A DNA stretch of 64,000 nt from CAVPCZ01 sp963779225. GTDB lineage: Bacteria > Bacteroidota > Ignavibacteria > UBA10030 > UBA6906. The DNA is taken from positions 3,286,001 through 3,350,000 of the forward strand of contig CAVZWW010000003.1 of the NCBI GenBank assembly GCA_963779225.1. The letters are read 5' to 3'. The position numbers and the translations under genes are program-made. Positions 42,900-52,691 of the stretch are shown here, piece after piece; within the stretch, counting starts at the first letter, position 1; the number at the start of each line of letters is the position of its first letter. The notes below the pieces were generated by a model. It was not told the DNA's origin. It saw only the letters and a list, made by a program, of their open reading frames with translations, and ran no database searches.

Positions 42900-45149
42900 C
42901 TAAGGAGTCCTCATCATCTTCTCGATTGACCCGTAGTAACCCGCCTCCATCTCAGCTAGCGCCACGTCTACCACCCCGTCGATGATCATTCTCCCGCCAC
43001 CTACGGTACCAATGGCCGTCGCCGGTATACGATGCCTCGACGCTGTCTCAAGAACTTCCTTTACATCTTTCGCCGGGACCGAAACGATAACGCGCGCCTG
43101 ATCCTCTCCAAACAACGCTCCATCTGCACGAAGACCGTTTTCGGGCAATACACAATGGCATCCCAGGGGCTTTGTACGGTTGGTGATGCAACACTCGGCC
43201 AGGGCAACCCCCAATCCTCCTTCGGCACAATCGTGGGCCGAATGTATGAGCTCTCTCTCTATCAGCTCAACGCAGAGCTCCTGCAGACGCTTTTCCATGT
43301 CCAGATCCAGCTCGGGCGCGTCTCCACGAACAAGACCGTGGATTAAGGCCAGGTATTCAGATCCGCCCAGATGCCCGCGGCCTGATCCAAGGAGCACAAT
43401 CTGATCTCCGGATTCCTTAAAGGATGCGGAGCACGCCTTTTTGATATCATCTATCACGCCAAGCATCCCAATAACGGGTGTAGGATAAACACTCGCGGTC
43501 GGACTCTCGTTGTAGAAACTCACGTTCCCACCCGTCACGGGAGTCCCCAGGACCCTGCAGGCTTCGCCCACGCCTGCAACTGCTTCCTTGAACTGCCAGT
43601 ACACACCCGGCTTGTATGGATTCCCGAAATTCAAACAGTTCGTGATCGCCACAGGCCTGGCTCCCGTACAGGCGACATTCCTGGCCGACTCAGCCACGGC
43701 TATCATCCCCCCGCGCTTTGGATTCAGATATACGTACCGACCATTACAATCAGTCTTGATAGAAAGCCCCTTAGTGCCATGTTTCAAAGCAACTACGGCG
43801 GCATCAGCTCCAGCCAATACTACGTTGTTGGTGCGCACCATACTGTCATATTGTTCGTACACCCAACGCTTGGATGCAATGTTCGGACAGGACAGCAGCG
43901 CAAGGAGAACGGCGGAATAATCTGACGGGAGCGGAATGTCAGCCAGGTTCAGATCGCGGACATCACGAATGTATTCCGGCTCTTTCGCTTCGCGGATGTA
44001 GACGGGAGCACCACCCCCGAGCACCAGAGAATCCGGAGGGACGTCGGCAACAAGTTTCCCCCGGTAGCGAATCAGGAGCCGATCCCCTTCTATCACTTCG
44101 CCTATGATCTCCGCATGCAAATCCCACTTTTCAAAGATGCTCCGGACATCTTCCTCATGACCCTTCTGAACAACCACCAGCATCCGTTCCTGCGACTCGG
44201 ACAGGAGCAATTCGTAGGCCGACATACCTGTCTCGCGGGCCGGCACACGGTCCAGATCCACATCCATGCCGCATTTCCCCCGCGCACTCATTTCCGAGGT
44301 CGAACACGTGATGCCTGCGGCGCCCATGTCCTGAATCCCCACCACGAATCCGGACCGGATGGCTTCAAGACTGGCCTCCAGAAGCAGCTTTTCGGTAAAC
44401 GGGTCACCCACCTGCACGGACGGACGCTTCTTCTCGGACGCCTCCGAGATCTCCTCCGAGGCGAAGGTGGCGCCGTGAATGCCGTCCCTGCCTGTTGAAG
44501 ATCCGACTATCAAAACAGGGTTTCCCTTCCCTCTGGCTGTCGCGCTCGCCCACTCGCCGTGTTTGACAACCCCTACCGACATTGCATTGACCAGAGGATT
44601 GTCCTGATAGCACGGGTCAAAGTAGACTTCTCCTGCGACGGTGGGCACGCCGAAGCTGTTCCCGTAGTCGCCGATACCGCGGACGACCCCGTCGAACAGG
44701 TAGCGCGTGCGCGAATTTTCCAGCGACCCGAACCGGAGAGAGTTCAGAGCCGCTATGGGCCTGGCACCCATCGTAAAGATGTCGCGCATGATGCCACCCA
44801 CTCCCGTCGCGGCTCCCTGGTAGGGTTCCACCGCTGAAGGATGGTTGTGGCTCTCGATCTTGAAGACCACCGCAAGTCCGTCTCCGATGTCGACGAGTCC
44901 GGCGTTCTCTTCCCCCGCTCCGACAAGCAGCCTCCCCCCGGATCGGGGTAACGTCTTGACCACCGCGATCGAATTCTTGTAGCTGCAGTGCTCGCTCCAC
45001 ATGACGCTGTATATCCCGAGCTCCGTGTACGTCGGCACACGCCCCAGGATCCGGAGAACCCGCTGGTACTCTTCCTCCGTCATTCCGTGATGTTGCGCCA
45101 GCGCAAACGTGACTTCAGGCTCGTCGGGAAAATTTACGGGCAGATTCAT
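42900..45149 (-). CDS. purL: Phosphoribosylformylglycinamidine synthase, subunit PurL (small type)
   Basis: The 749-residue protein is the synthetase subunit of the three-part FGAM synthase (with PurQ and PurS) of purine synthesis. Signatures include MWSEHCSYKNS near residue 50, VFKIESHNHPSAVEPYQGAATGVGGIMRDI, and later GGNVSFYNE and AHDCAEGGLGVALAE. It lacks the glutaminase domain present in the long, about 1300-residue form, so PurQ and PurS must be encoded elsewhere. It is the last gene of a six-gene minus-strand run, starting three bases after the preceding gene's stop. Confidence 0.95.
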   Translation of the reverse strand: MNLPVNFPDEPEVTFALAQHHGMTEEEYQRVLRILGRVPTYTELGIYSVMWSEHCSYKNSIAVVKTLPRSGGRLLVGAGEENAGLVDIGDGLAVVFKIESHNHPSAVEPYQGAATGVGGIMRDIFTMGARPIAALNSLRFGSLENSRTRYLFDGVVRGIGDYGNSFGVPTVAGEVYFDPCYQDNPLVNAMSVGVVKHGEWASATARGKGNPVLIVGSSTGRDGIHGATFASEEISEASEKKRPSVQVGDPFTEKLLLEASLEAIRSGFVVGIQDMGAAGITCSTSEMSARGKCGMDVDLDRVPARETGMSAYELLLSESQERMLVVVQKGHEEDVRSIFEKWDLHAEIIGEVIEGDRLLIRYRGKLVADVPPDSLVLGGGAPVYIREAKEPEYIRDVRDLNLADIPLPSDYSAVLLALLSCPNIASKRWVYEQYDSMVRTNNVVLAGADAAVVALKHGTKGLSIKTDCNGRYVYLNPKRGGMIAVAESARNVACTGARPVAITNCLNFGNPYKPGVYWQFKEAVAGVGEACRVLGTPVTGGNVSFYNESPTASVYPTPVIGMLGVIDDIKKACSASFKESGDQIVLLGSGRGHLGGSEYLALIHGLVRGDAPELDLDMEKRLQELCVELIERELIHSAHDCAEGGLGVALAECCITNRTKPLGCHCVLPENGLRADGALFGEDQARVIVSVPAKDVKEVLETASRHRIPATAIGTVGGGRMIIDGVVDVALAEMEAGYYGSIEKMMRTP

Positions 45150-45152
45150 GTA

Positions 45153-46406
45153 TCACTTCCAGGAATAACTGACGTTGAGTCCGACAACGGTAGCCGACAA
45201 CAGATACGTCCCGTTGAACGGTGTGCCGGACACTGTGAGAACGCGTGATGTTGTAATGGTACGTTCCAAATAGCGGATAGACTGGAACGCAAAATCGAGC
45301 GTGAGTCCCTCGCCAACCTCGTAGCCGAGGCCGGCACTCAGCACTTGCCGCTTCGCATCGGGTATCGAAGGACGCAGCTCCGGGTCGGGAACGGGAGTGT
45401 TATCCAATGCAATCCCCGCCCGCAGAACCACATCGGGCAACCGGAGTTCCACTCCGGCGCGGGTGGTAAGGACATCTCCCCATCCGGCTTGCTCCGTGAG
45501 AACCAGCCCGCTTCCATCTTGCATCCGGAATTGCAGTGACTCGAAGTCCGACCATCGCACGTACTGCAATTCGCCGGCAAGCATGAATCCCGCGAACGGA
45601 TGCAAAGCAACTCCGGCTATGAACTGCCCGGGAAGCGTAAATTCACTGGTGAACCGCGCATCGGGATATTGCGGCACAAGTTCTGCCGGCAGCCCCGGGT
45701 AGGCGACTTTCCCGTCGGAAATGGAAATCGCCACAGGGCTCTTGTAAACCACAGCAAACGTAAGTATATCGGCCGGTCTCGCCGTCACCCCCAGCTGGAG
45801 GCCGTATCCGTTCTTCGCATCTCCCTCGAACCCTCGTATCGCCGACGTGGGCTCGGTGCTCCCACTATCGAACGGCACGTGGGTAATCTGAATGAGATCG
45901 CTTTTCCGCACACGAAATGAAACGATGTTCAGTCCGATACCCACGGCAATCAGGGGCGTCGGCCGGAATGCAAGGACAGGCGTAACTTCCACGCCACGCA
46001 TCTCGGAGCCGATCACGATGCTGTTTCCCACCCAATCCGGTCCCCAATCGGTTTTTGATGAATAGGGAATCTTTGCGGAGATGCCGAATCCAAACCCGCT
46101 TTCGAACGTGTGCGTGAAGCAAATGTTTGGAGGGAACAGGACCTGGGCCTGCATCTTTGAAAATCGCGTGGATGGTGCAATGCCAATGAACCCGAAATCC
46201 GGGAGCGTAACTGTGGTCCCGAGGGAAAGATGTGTCCCCTGCAGGAAACCGAGGCCGGCAGGATTCACGTGAATGGATGCCGGATTGTCGGTGAGTGGCG
46301 TGAGTATACCGGCCATCCCCGTTCCCCGCGCCGACAGTTCGCCGACCAGAAAGCCACCTCCGTACGCCCACTGTGCGCTCATCACCAGGCAGGCACAAAG
46401 AATCAT
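45153..46406 (-). CDS. OmpP1/FadL/TodX-family outer-membrane transport protein
   Basis: I place the start at 46406, where MILCACLVMSAQWAYGGGF forms a signal peptide. An in-frame ATG at 46565 overlaps the preceding stop as ATGA, but the extra 53 residues do not look like protein. The mature product of about 400 residues begins with the FadL-type hatch (GTGMAGILTPLTDNPASIHVNPAGLGFLQGTHLSLG), followed by repeated beta strands ending in NVSYSWK. The family forms 14-strand barrels that take up fatty acids or other hydrophobic compounds. Its place after an acyl-CoA carboxylase-like pair fits lipid metabolism. Confidence 0.85.
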   Translation of the reverse strand: MILCACLVMSAQWAYGGGFLVGELSARGTGMAGILTPLTDNPASIHVNPAGLGFLQGTHLSLGTTVTLPDFGFIGIAPSTRFSKMQAQVLFPPNICFTHTFESGFGFGISAKIPYSSKTDWGPDWVGNSIVIGSEMRGVEVTPVLAFRPTPLIAVGIGLNIVSFRVRKSDLIQITHVPFDSGSTEPTSAIRGFEGDAKNGYGLQLGVTARPADILTFAVVYKSPVAISISDGKVAYPGLPAELVPQYPDARFTSEFTLPGQFIAGVALHPFAGFMLAGELQYVRWSDFESLQFRMQDGSGLVLTEQAGWGDVLTTRAGVELRLPDVVLRAGIALDNTPVPDPELRPSIPDAKRQVLSAGLGYEVGEGLTLDFAFQSIRYLERTITTSRVLTVSGTPFNGTYLLSATVVGLNVSYSWK

Positions 46407-46561
46407 GCCCGCCAGCCTGGAGTTGCCGCTCTTCCAGGCGTCCCGGGAGAGGGTTTGGCGGGAAGCACAGCGGTGTATTCCCGGCGTCCGTGCACGATTG
46501 CGCGAGAGGTCCCGGCTTATCAGCCGGGATGTCAGAAACGGGAACACGGGGCGCAGGAGAG

Positions 46562-47065
46562 TCATTCCAGGGTCACCAGGATCTGGCCTTTCTCCACTGT
46601 GCTCCCAGCAGAGACCGCGATTCGTTTTACCACGCCGTCGTCGGGTGATTTGATTTCGTTTTCCATCTTCATCGCCTCCAGGACAATGAGGCCCTGTCCC
46701 TTTTCCACCCGATCCCCTTCCTGCACTTCGATGCGGACGACAAGTGCAGGCATCGGGGCGGTGATCTCCTCCCGCCGCTTATGGGTCCCGACGACCCCGG
46801 CGATCTTCTTCAGGAGGCGCTGCCGTTCGGATTCCACCTGCACCGAATGTGCCACGCCGTCCGCAATCACCTGACATGTGTCTCCCGTACGGTGGACGAT
46901 TGCTGACGTCGATTGACCGTCCACGAGGACCGAAAAACCCTGATGACCGACAGGCCGGACATCCACCGTGTGTGCGCGGCCATCCACTTCCATCACGGAA
47001 TCGCCGCCCAGAACGACCGTGTGTTGTTTACTTCCGATTGTTACGGTGTACGTGGTGCGTGTCAT
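46562..47065 (-). CDS. Biotin carboxyl carrier protein-like subunit
   Basis: The start at 47065 follows GGAGGG and overlaps the carboxylase stop as ATGA. The 167-residue protein has an N-terminal beta-rich region of about 90 residues and a C-terminal biotinyl domain (95-167) with the biotinylated lysine in LEAMKMENEIKSP. ITAPMPALVVRIEVQEGDRVEKGQ is its lipoyl/biotinyl strand; the usual MPG is MPA here. It carries CO2 between the biotin carboxylase encoded upstream and a carboxyltransferase not in this window. Propionyl-CoA, methylcrotonyl-CoA or another acyl-CoA carboxylase are the options. Confidence 0.9.
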   Translation of the reverse strand: MTRTTYTVTIGSKQHTVVLGGDSVMEVDGRAHTVDVRPVGHQGFSVLVDGQSTSAIVHRTGDTCQVIADGVAHSVQVESERQRLLKKIAGVVGTHKRREEITAPMPALVVRIEVQEGDRVEKGQGLIVLEAMKMENEIKSPDDGVVKRIAVSAGSTVEKGQILVTLE

Positions 47066-48618
47066 GAAGTCCCTCCACGGCGCATCTCGAGGCGGCGCGC
47101 CTTCCATCCCTCCAGTGAAGACCCGTGGTTCTTTCCCGCAGCCGGGTCTGCGCCGCGATCCGCCCCGTTCCGCGGTGTCACATACGCCCTCTGTTGTTCC
47201 ATCCACGCAGCGAGGATGGCCACTGCGGTGTGCGACCGGTCTTCCTGAAGCGACAATGCCCCGGGGTCCAGGTATTTCGGGAGAAAGCCGGTGTCAAATG
47301 TCCCCTCGCGGAACGCGGGATGTCCGAGCACAAAGAGACAGACCGGAATATTCGTGGCCACACCGGCGATCGCGTATTCCCGGAGGGCGCGTTCCATCCG
47401 TGCGATGGCCACGGATCTCGACGGTCCCCAGGCGATGACTTTTGAAATCAACGAATCATAGTAAACGGAAATCTCCTGTCCGCTTTCAACACCGCGATCC
47501 TCACGAATCCCCGGTCCCTGGGCTGCGGCCAGGTGGACGATGGTTCCGGTGGAAGGAAGGAAGTTGTTCGCGGGATCTTCCGCACAGATGCGGCACTCGA
47601 TTGCGTGCCCGTCCATACGGACATCTTCCTGTCGGATACCGAGCGGGTTCCCTCCGGCGATCTTCAGTTGTTCCGCGACAAGATCCAGCCCGGTGCGCAA
47701 TTCGGTCACGGGATGTTCCACCTGGAGGCGTGTATTCATTTCCAGAAAGTAGAATGCGCCGGTCCTGTCCATCAAGAATTCAATCGTCCCCGCATTCACA
47801 TAGCCGCAGGCCTGGGCCGCCCGCACTGCCACGGCTCCCATACGGTGCCGAATCTCCTCATCAACTACAACGGAGGGGCTCTCCTCGATAATTTTCTGAT
47901 GACGCCGCTGTATCGAGCACTCGCGTTCACCAAGGTGAATCGTGTTTCCGTGCCCGTCCGCCAGAATCTGAAACTCGATGTGGCGTGGTTCTTCAAGGTA
48001 TTTTTCCAGATACACGCGCGGGTCCCCGAACGCCGAGCGGGCTTCCGACTGCGCCTGCGCGAGGGCGCCGGCAAGCTCTTCACGCCGGTGGACAACGCGC
48101 ATTCCTTTTCCGCCCCCGCCCGCGGCCGCCTTGATGAGCACGGGAAACCCGGCCGATACACAGAACGCCTCCGCTTCAGCCTCAGAGGCAACCGGGCCCT
48201 CGGTGCCCGGAACGATCGGCACGCCGACACTGCGCATCAGTTGTCGTGCGGCGGTCTTGTCACCCATCGCTCGGATGGCGCTGCCGGGGGGACCGATGAA
48301 TGCAAACCCCGCCCCGGAGACAGCTTCCGCGAATTCCGGACGTTCCGACAGGAAACCATACCCCGGATGGATGGCATCTGCTCCGGACTTGCGCGCCACA
48401 TCCAGGATGTTTTCCGTCAGGAGATAGCTCTCGCGCGAAGGCGGCGGCCCGATCCTGTAGGCTTCATCGGCCAGCAAGACATGAGGCATCGTCCGGTCCG
48501 CATCGGAATAGACGGCAACCGTACGGATTCCCCGTTCGCGGCATGTGCGGATAATCCTGACGGCGATCTCCCCACGGTTGGCAATCAACACGGTTCGTAT
48601 GGGTCGTGGTGTGCTCAC
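47062..48618 (-). CDS. Biotin carboxylase subunit of an acyl-CoA carboxylase
   Basis: The 518-residue ATP-grasp enzyme carboxylates biotin on the carrier protein. Features are VLIANRGEIAVRIIRTCRERGI (residues 10-31), AIHPGYGFLSE, the glycine-rich ATP loop KAAAGGGGKGMRVV, FLEMNTRLQVEHPVTE with catalytic Glu/Arg, and the C-terminal domain. The length exceeds a typical AccC of about 450 residues. The last 60 residues (after YLDPGALSL) look variable and may link to the carrier. The start overlaps the mutS2 stop as ATGA, and the stop overlaps the carrier start. Confidence 0.93.
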   Translation of the reverse strand: MSTPRPIRTVLIANRGEIAVRIIRTCRERGIRTVAVYSDADRTMPHVLLADEAYRIGPPPSRESYLLTENILDVARKSGADAIHPGYGFLSERPEFAEAVSGAGFAFIGPPGSAIRAMGDKTAARQLMRSVGVPIVPGTEGPVASEAEAEAFCVSAGFPVLIKAAAGGGGKGMRVVHRREELAGALAQAQSEARSAFGDPRVYLEKYLEEPRHIEFQILADGHGNTIHLGERECSIQRRHQKIIEESPSVVVDEEIRHRMGAVAVRAAQACGYVNAGTIEFLMDRTGAFYFLEMNTRLQVEHPVTELRTGLDLVAEQLKIAGGNPLGIRQEDVRMDGHAIECRICAEDPANNFLPSTGTIVHLAAAQGPGIREDRGVESGQEISVYYDSLISKVIAWGPSRSVAIARMERALREYAIAGVATNIPVCLFVLGHPAFREGTFDTGFLPKYLDPGALSLQEDRSHTAVAILAAWMEQQRAYVTPRNGADRGADPAAGKNHGSSLEGWKARRLEMRRGGTS

Positions 48619-50984
48619 TCATCCCCCAGTTCTACGACTGTCGCGCCCGTTCCGCCCTCGTTCCATTCTCCGAGCCGGAAATTTTTCACCCGCGCATGCT
48701 CGGCCAGGAATTCGGCCACCTTCTTGCGCAGGGCACCTGTCCCCTTTCCGTGAATGATATCAATGCGATGGAGACCGGAAAGAATCGCATCATCGATAAA
48801 TTTGTCGATCATGGGCAACGCTTCGTCACCGGTGAGACCGCGCAGATCCAGCTCTCGCTGTGCCGGGGCTTCCCTTTCGGGAATGGAGCGTGGCACACTC
48901 CGGAGGCCTGTCGGGCGCCTGCCTGATGCCCGGAGGTCGACGGTGGCCACGCGCAACTTGACGTTGCCGAAAAGCACCGTGGCGTTCTTTCCATCGGACG
49001 AAATGCTGACGAGTTCTCCGGCGTCGTCCTGACCCGCGATGGTGACGGAACTCCCCGGCTCAAGAACAGCCGGTTCGGAGGGGGGCGGCGTGGATGCCGC
49101 CTCGCGTTCCTGCTGCAGAACATCCGTTCGCAGCTGCTCCACCCGTTGCCGGACCTCCCTGACCACCGCCGGCGCGGCGTTCCCTTCCCGTATTTCTCTT
49201 ACCGCCCGTTCGATGGTGGCGTTTGCCCGTGCCACGATCTCGCGTGCTTCTTCAGCCGCTTTCCGTTTGAGTTCGCGTGTTTCCGCATTGAGCGCCGCCA
49301 TGCGGGTCTCGTACTCGCCCACCATCACCTGCAGGCGGGAGCGTTCGGTCTGGACGGCGAGCAATTCCTGGTGATGCTTTAGTGCGGAGGCCTCGAGTTC
49401 CTGGATCAGCTCCTCCAGCCGCGTCTGCCGGCCTCCAAGAAAGTCACGGGCACGCTCCATCAGTTCCGGCCTGAAGCCGAGCCGGTCAGCCATTTCGAGT
49501 GCGTAGCTGCTTCCCGGAACCCCGGCGCGGAAACGGTACGTCGGGGTAAGGGACTGCTGATTGAATTCCATCGCGCCATTCTCGATGCCGGGTGTCTCAT
49601 GTGCAAAGACTTTCAGGGCGCCGTGATGGGTCGTCGCAACCGTCACCGCTCCGCGTTCCGTCAGCACCGCAAGCACCGCTGCCGCGATTGCCCCTCCTTC
49701 GCCGGGATCCGTTCCCGTTCCGATTTCGTCTATCAACACCAGCGTCCACGCATCGGCGTGCTCGGTGATCTCCTTCAGGTGCGCAAGATGCGAGCTGAAC
49801 GTGCTCAGGTCGCTTTCGATGGACTGTTCATCCCCGATGTCGACGAAGATTCTGCGGAACACACGGATCTCGGAATCCGCGTGTGCGGGGATGTGCAGGC
49901 CGGCCTGGGTCATCAGCACCAGGATGCCGAGGCACTTCATGGCGACACTCTTCCCGCCGGCGTTCGGTCCGCTGATCACCAGCGTGGAGTACACCGATCC
50001 GATCTCCAGATCCAGGGGCACCGTTCCTGACAGCCCGTGATGCATCATCAACAGCGGATGGCGTGCCTGCATCAACTGCAGCGGACCGCGATCGGTCAGG
50101 CGTGGAGCAATGCCGAGCACCTCGATGGAGTACTTTGCCTTGGCCTGCAGCGCGTCGAGCCCTCCCAGAAGATCAAGAGAGCGAATGAGGTCTTCCTTGT
50201 GCTCCCCCACCTGGACGGTCAACGCACGCAGAATCCGGTCGATCTCCCGCTGCTCCTGGAACTGCAGGCTCCGGATTTCGTTGTTGAACTCGAGAGTTTC
50301 GGTGGGCTCGATGAACACCGTGGCGCCGCTGGCCGAGGCGCTGTGGATGAAGCCCGGCACATGCTTCTTGTGTTCGACCTTCACGGGAATCACCATACGC
50401 CCTTCGCGCGTGGTGATGATTTCATCCTGGCTGAAACCCAGATCCGATACGCCCCGGAGAATCCCCTCGAGCCGCTTTCGGAGGTCGTCATAGCGGTCGC
50501 TGATTGCGCGGCGGATGGACTGGAGTTCGCGGGATGCTCCGGCGCGCACCGCCCCTGTTTCGTCGATCGCCTGCTCGATATTGAACTCGAGCACCTTTTC
50601 CGCAAGGAGTCCCTCCGCGATTGCCCAGAGAAGGGGGACGGATTCCCTCCGTTTGTTTATGTATGTTCTGACGGAGCGTCCGGCTTTCAGCGTGCTTCCG
50701 ATCTGGGCAAGATCCTTTGAAGGGAGAATACTCCCCTCTACACCGGCTTTTTGCACGGCCTGCCGGATGGGATGAACCCCTTCCAGCGGGAGGTCTCCCT
50801 CCGCTTCGAGCAATTTCTTCATTTCCGAGACTTCATCCAGTCGAGCCCGGATGACGTCGCAATCGGTGAGGATCGGAAGGGCGCCGAGCAGGTCTCTGCC
50901 AGGCTCGGATACGGCGTAGCGGGAGAGTCGCGTCCGGACTCTCTCGAATTCCAGTTTTTCGATAGCGGCCTGGAAATCGTTCAT
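48615..50984 (-). CDS. mutS2: MutS2 endonuclease-like ATPase
   Basis: The 789-residue protein has the MutS2 layout: core/clamp helices without the mismatch-recognition domain, the ATPase domain with Walker A GPNAGGKSVAMK (near residue 334) and VLIDEIGTGTDPGEGGA as Walker B, a long coiled coil (about 520-620), and a C-terminal Smr domain (710-789) with LDLRGLTGDEALPMIDKFID and IIHGKGTGALRKKV. In Bacillus this protein rescues collided ribosomes; in other bacteria it limits recombination. It begins four bases downstream of the YqeY gene stop. Confidence 0.95.
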   Translation of the reverse strand: MNDFQAAIEKLEFERVRTRLSRYAVSEPGRDLLGALPILTDCDVIRARLDEVSEMKKLLEAEGDLPLEGVHPIRQAVQKAGVEGSILPSKDLAQIGSTLKAGRSVRTYINKRRESVPLLWAIAEGLLAEKVLEFNIEQAIDETGAVRAGASRELQSIRRAISDRYDDLRKRLEGILRGVSDLGFSQDEIITTREGRMVIPVKVEHKKHVPGFIHSASASGATVFIEPTETLEFNNEIRSLQFQEQREIDRILRALTVQVGEHKEDLIRSLDLLGGLDALQAKAKYSIEVLGIAPRLTDRGPLQLMQARHPLLMMHHGLSGTVPLDLEIGSVYSTLVISGPNAGGKSVAMKCLGILVLMTQAGLHIPAHADSEIRVFRRIFVDIGDEQSIESDLSTFSSHLAHLKEITEHADAWTLVLIDEIGTGTDPGEGGAIAAAVLAVLTERGAVTVATTHHGALKVFAHETPGIENGAMEFNQQSLTPTYRFRAGVPGSSYALEMADRLGFRPELMERARDFLGGRQTRLEELIQELEASALKHHQELLAVQTERSRLQVMVGEYETRMAALNAETRELKRKAAEEAREIVARANATIERAVREIREGNAAPAVVREVRQRVEQLRTDVLQQEREAASTPPPSEPAVLEPGSSVTIAGQDDAGELVSISSDGKNATVLFGNVKLRVATVDLRASGRRPTGLRSVPRSIPEREAPAQRELDLRGLTGDEALPMIDKFIDDAILSGLHRIDIIHGKGTGALRKKVAEFLAEHARVKNFRLGEWNEGGTGATVVELGDE

Positions 50985-50988
50985 GCGG

Positions 50989-51447
50989 TCAATTCACCGC
51001 CAGCATTTCTTTGACGAGTTCCTGCACCATCTTACCGTCAGTTTTGCCCTTGAGTTGTTTCATTGCCAGCGGCATGACCTTGCTGAAGTCCTGTGCTCCT
51101 TTTGCGCCCGTCTCGGCGATAATTTGCCGGATCAGGGACACGACCTCATCCCGGGACAGCTGTTTGGGGAGGTATTCCTGGATGATGGCCAGTTCACGCG
51201 TCTCCTGATCCACCAGGTCCTGCCGTCCCCCCTTCCCGAACTGTTCTATGGATTCTTTGCGCTTCTTGGCTGCGCCGGTCAGAACCCCGATTTCATCTTC
51301 GGGACCCGGCGGCCTGCCGGTGGTCCGGAGTTCAATCTCCTTGTCCATCAGGGCCGCTCGCAGCGTACGGAGGGTTTCGAGGCGTTCCTTTTCGCCGCTC
51401 TTCATCGCCGTCTTCAAATCATCACTGATACGATCCTTAAGACTCAT
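50989..51447 (-). CDS. GatB/YqeY-like protein
   Basis: The start at 51447 is chosen because it gives MSLKDRISDDLKTAMKSGEK, the family N-terminus. The 152-residue protein matches YqeY along its length: LRTLRAALMDKEIEL, LAIIQEYLPKQLSRDE, and KVMPLAMKQLKGKTDGKMVQELVKEML at the C-terminus. YqeY-like domains are found at the end of GatB and are thought to contact tRNA; the role of the single protein is not established. It is the first gene of the minus-strand run and divergent from the TolB-like gene, with about 135 bases of shared promoter region. Confidence 0.92.
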   Translation of the reverse strand: MSLKDRISDDLKTAMKSGEKERLETLRTLRAALMDKEIELRTTGRPPGPEDEIGVLTGAAKKRKESIEQFGKGGRQDLVDQETRELAIIQEYLPKQLSRDEVVSLIRQIIAETGAKGAQDFSKVMPLAMKQLKGKTDGKMVQELVKEMLAVN

Positions 51448-51581
51448 AGGAAGCTCCCTTGAATAAAGGCATGAACCTAAATATATCGACACGTTGTCCG
51501 AATGTCAACAACCTTGCAAGTCAGCGGCTTTGAGCGTATATTAGGTGGAATTCTTTTGTCCAATTTCGTTCCTTGCCGCCA

Positions 51582-52682
51582 ATGCGCCTCCGTCCCTCCA
51601 GCCTCTCCCGGCCGTTCTGGTTGTTCACCGGACCACTCATCGTGTTCACGCTTTCGATGTACGGATTTGGCGACGGGACCGGCTCGCGTGCACTCATCCA
51701 CAAGGACGAGGTGTTTTTCCGCAACGTGCGACAGCTCACGTTCGGGGGGGAGAACGCGGAGGGGTATTTTTCGTTCGACGAACGGAAATTGATTTTCCAG
51801 TCGACACGCCCCCCGTTTTCCTGCGACCAGGAGTTTCTGATGGATCTCGCCACCGGGGGTGTGACGCTGGTGAGCACGGGCAAAGGGCGGACCACGTGCG
51901 GCTATTTTCTGCCCGGCGATTCCACGATCCTTTTTGCTTCGACGCACCTGGCATCACCGGACTGCCCTCCCCCGCCCGATTTTTCGAAGGGGTATACGTG
52001 GGCGCTCTCGCCGGGATATGACATCTTCACTTCGAGAGCCGACGGGAGCAATCTGCGGGTGCTTGCCGGTGCTCCCGGATACGATGCCGAGGCAACCGTT
52101 TCTCCACGCGGTGACAGGATTGTCTTCACCTCGGTCCGTTCGGGCGACATTGATCTTTTCAGTATGAAGCTGGATGGCACGGACATACGGCAGCTTACCG
52201 ACGAAATCGGGTATGACGGAGGTGCCTTTTATTCCTGGGATGGCAAGGCTATCGTCTACCGTGCCTGGCATTATCGCGACAGCACTGAAGCGGCGGCATA
52301 CAGGCAATTGCTCGGGGAACACCTGGTCCGGCCGTCCCGTATGGAGCTTTTCGTGATGAATGCCGACGGTTCCGGGAAGAGGCAGATCACCGACAACGGC
52401 GCTGCAAACTTCGCACCTTTCTTTTTCCCCGACAACAAGCGGATTATTTTCGCCTCAAACATGTCGGACCCCCGTGGAAGAAACTTTGACTTATACATGA
52501 TAAATATTGATGGAACAGGACTTACTCGCATCACCTTCAACGAAACCTTTGATGGTTTCCCCATGTTTACGGGAGATGGCAAGCGGCTCGTTTTTGCCTC
52601 CAACAGAAATGCAGGAAAGAAGGGGGAGACCAACCTGTTCATTGCCGACTGGATCGACGTCAACGCTCAACCCAACAACTGA
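51582..52682 (+). CDS. TolB-like beta-propeller (PD40) exported protein
   Basis: The ATG at 51582 is preferred to a TTG nine bases earlier. An N-terminal hydrophobic segment (FWLFTGPLIVFTLSMYGF) looks like a signal anchor. From residue 45 on, PD40/WD40-like repeats follow: DIFTSRADGSNLRVLAG, DLFSMKLDGTDIRQLTD, ELFVMNADGSGKRQITD and DLYMINIDGTGLTRITF. This is the propeller of TolB-type proteins. Without an N-terminal TolB domain and with no pal or tolQR nearby, a general envelope role is more likely than Tol-Pal. It is probably cotranscribed with the M28 peptidase starting 10 bases after it. Confidence 0.85.
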   Translation: MRLRPSSLSRPFWLFTGPLIVFTLSMYGFGDGTGSRALIHKDEVFFRNVRQLTFGGENAEGYFSFDERKLIFQSTRPPFSCDQEFLMDLATGGVTLVSTGKGRTTCGYFLPGDSTILFASTHLASPDCPPPPDFSKGYTWALSPGYDIFTSRADGSNLRVLAGAPGYDAEATVSPRGDRIVFTSVRSGDIDLFSMKLDGTDIRQLTDEIGYDGGAFYSWDGKAIVYRAWHYRDSTEAAAYRQLLGEHLVRPSRMELFVMNADGSGKRQITDNGAANFAPFFFPDNKRIIFASNMSDPRGRNFDLYMINIDGTGLTRITFNETFDGFPMFTGDGKRLVFASNRNAGKKGETNLFIADWIDVNAQPNN

Positions 52683-52691
52683 GGTTATTCC

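Noticed and set aside
46407..46565. N-terminal extension of the FadL-like gene from the ATGA overlap at 46562-46565
   Set aside because: The 53 extra residues are rich in Arg and Ser without protein-like pattern and would bury the signal peptide; the later Met is more plausible, although coupling cannot be excluded.
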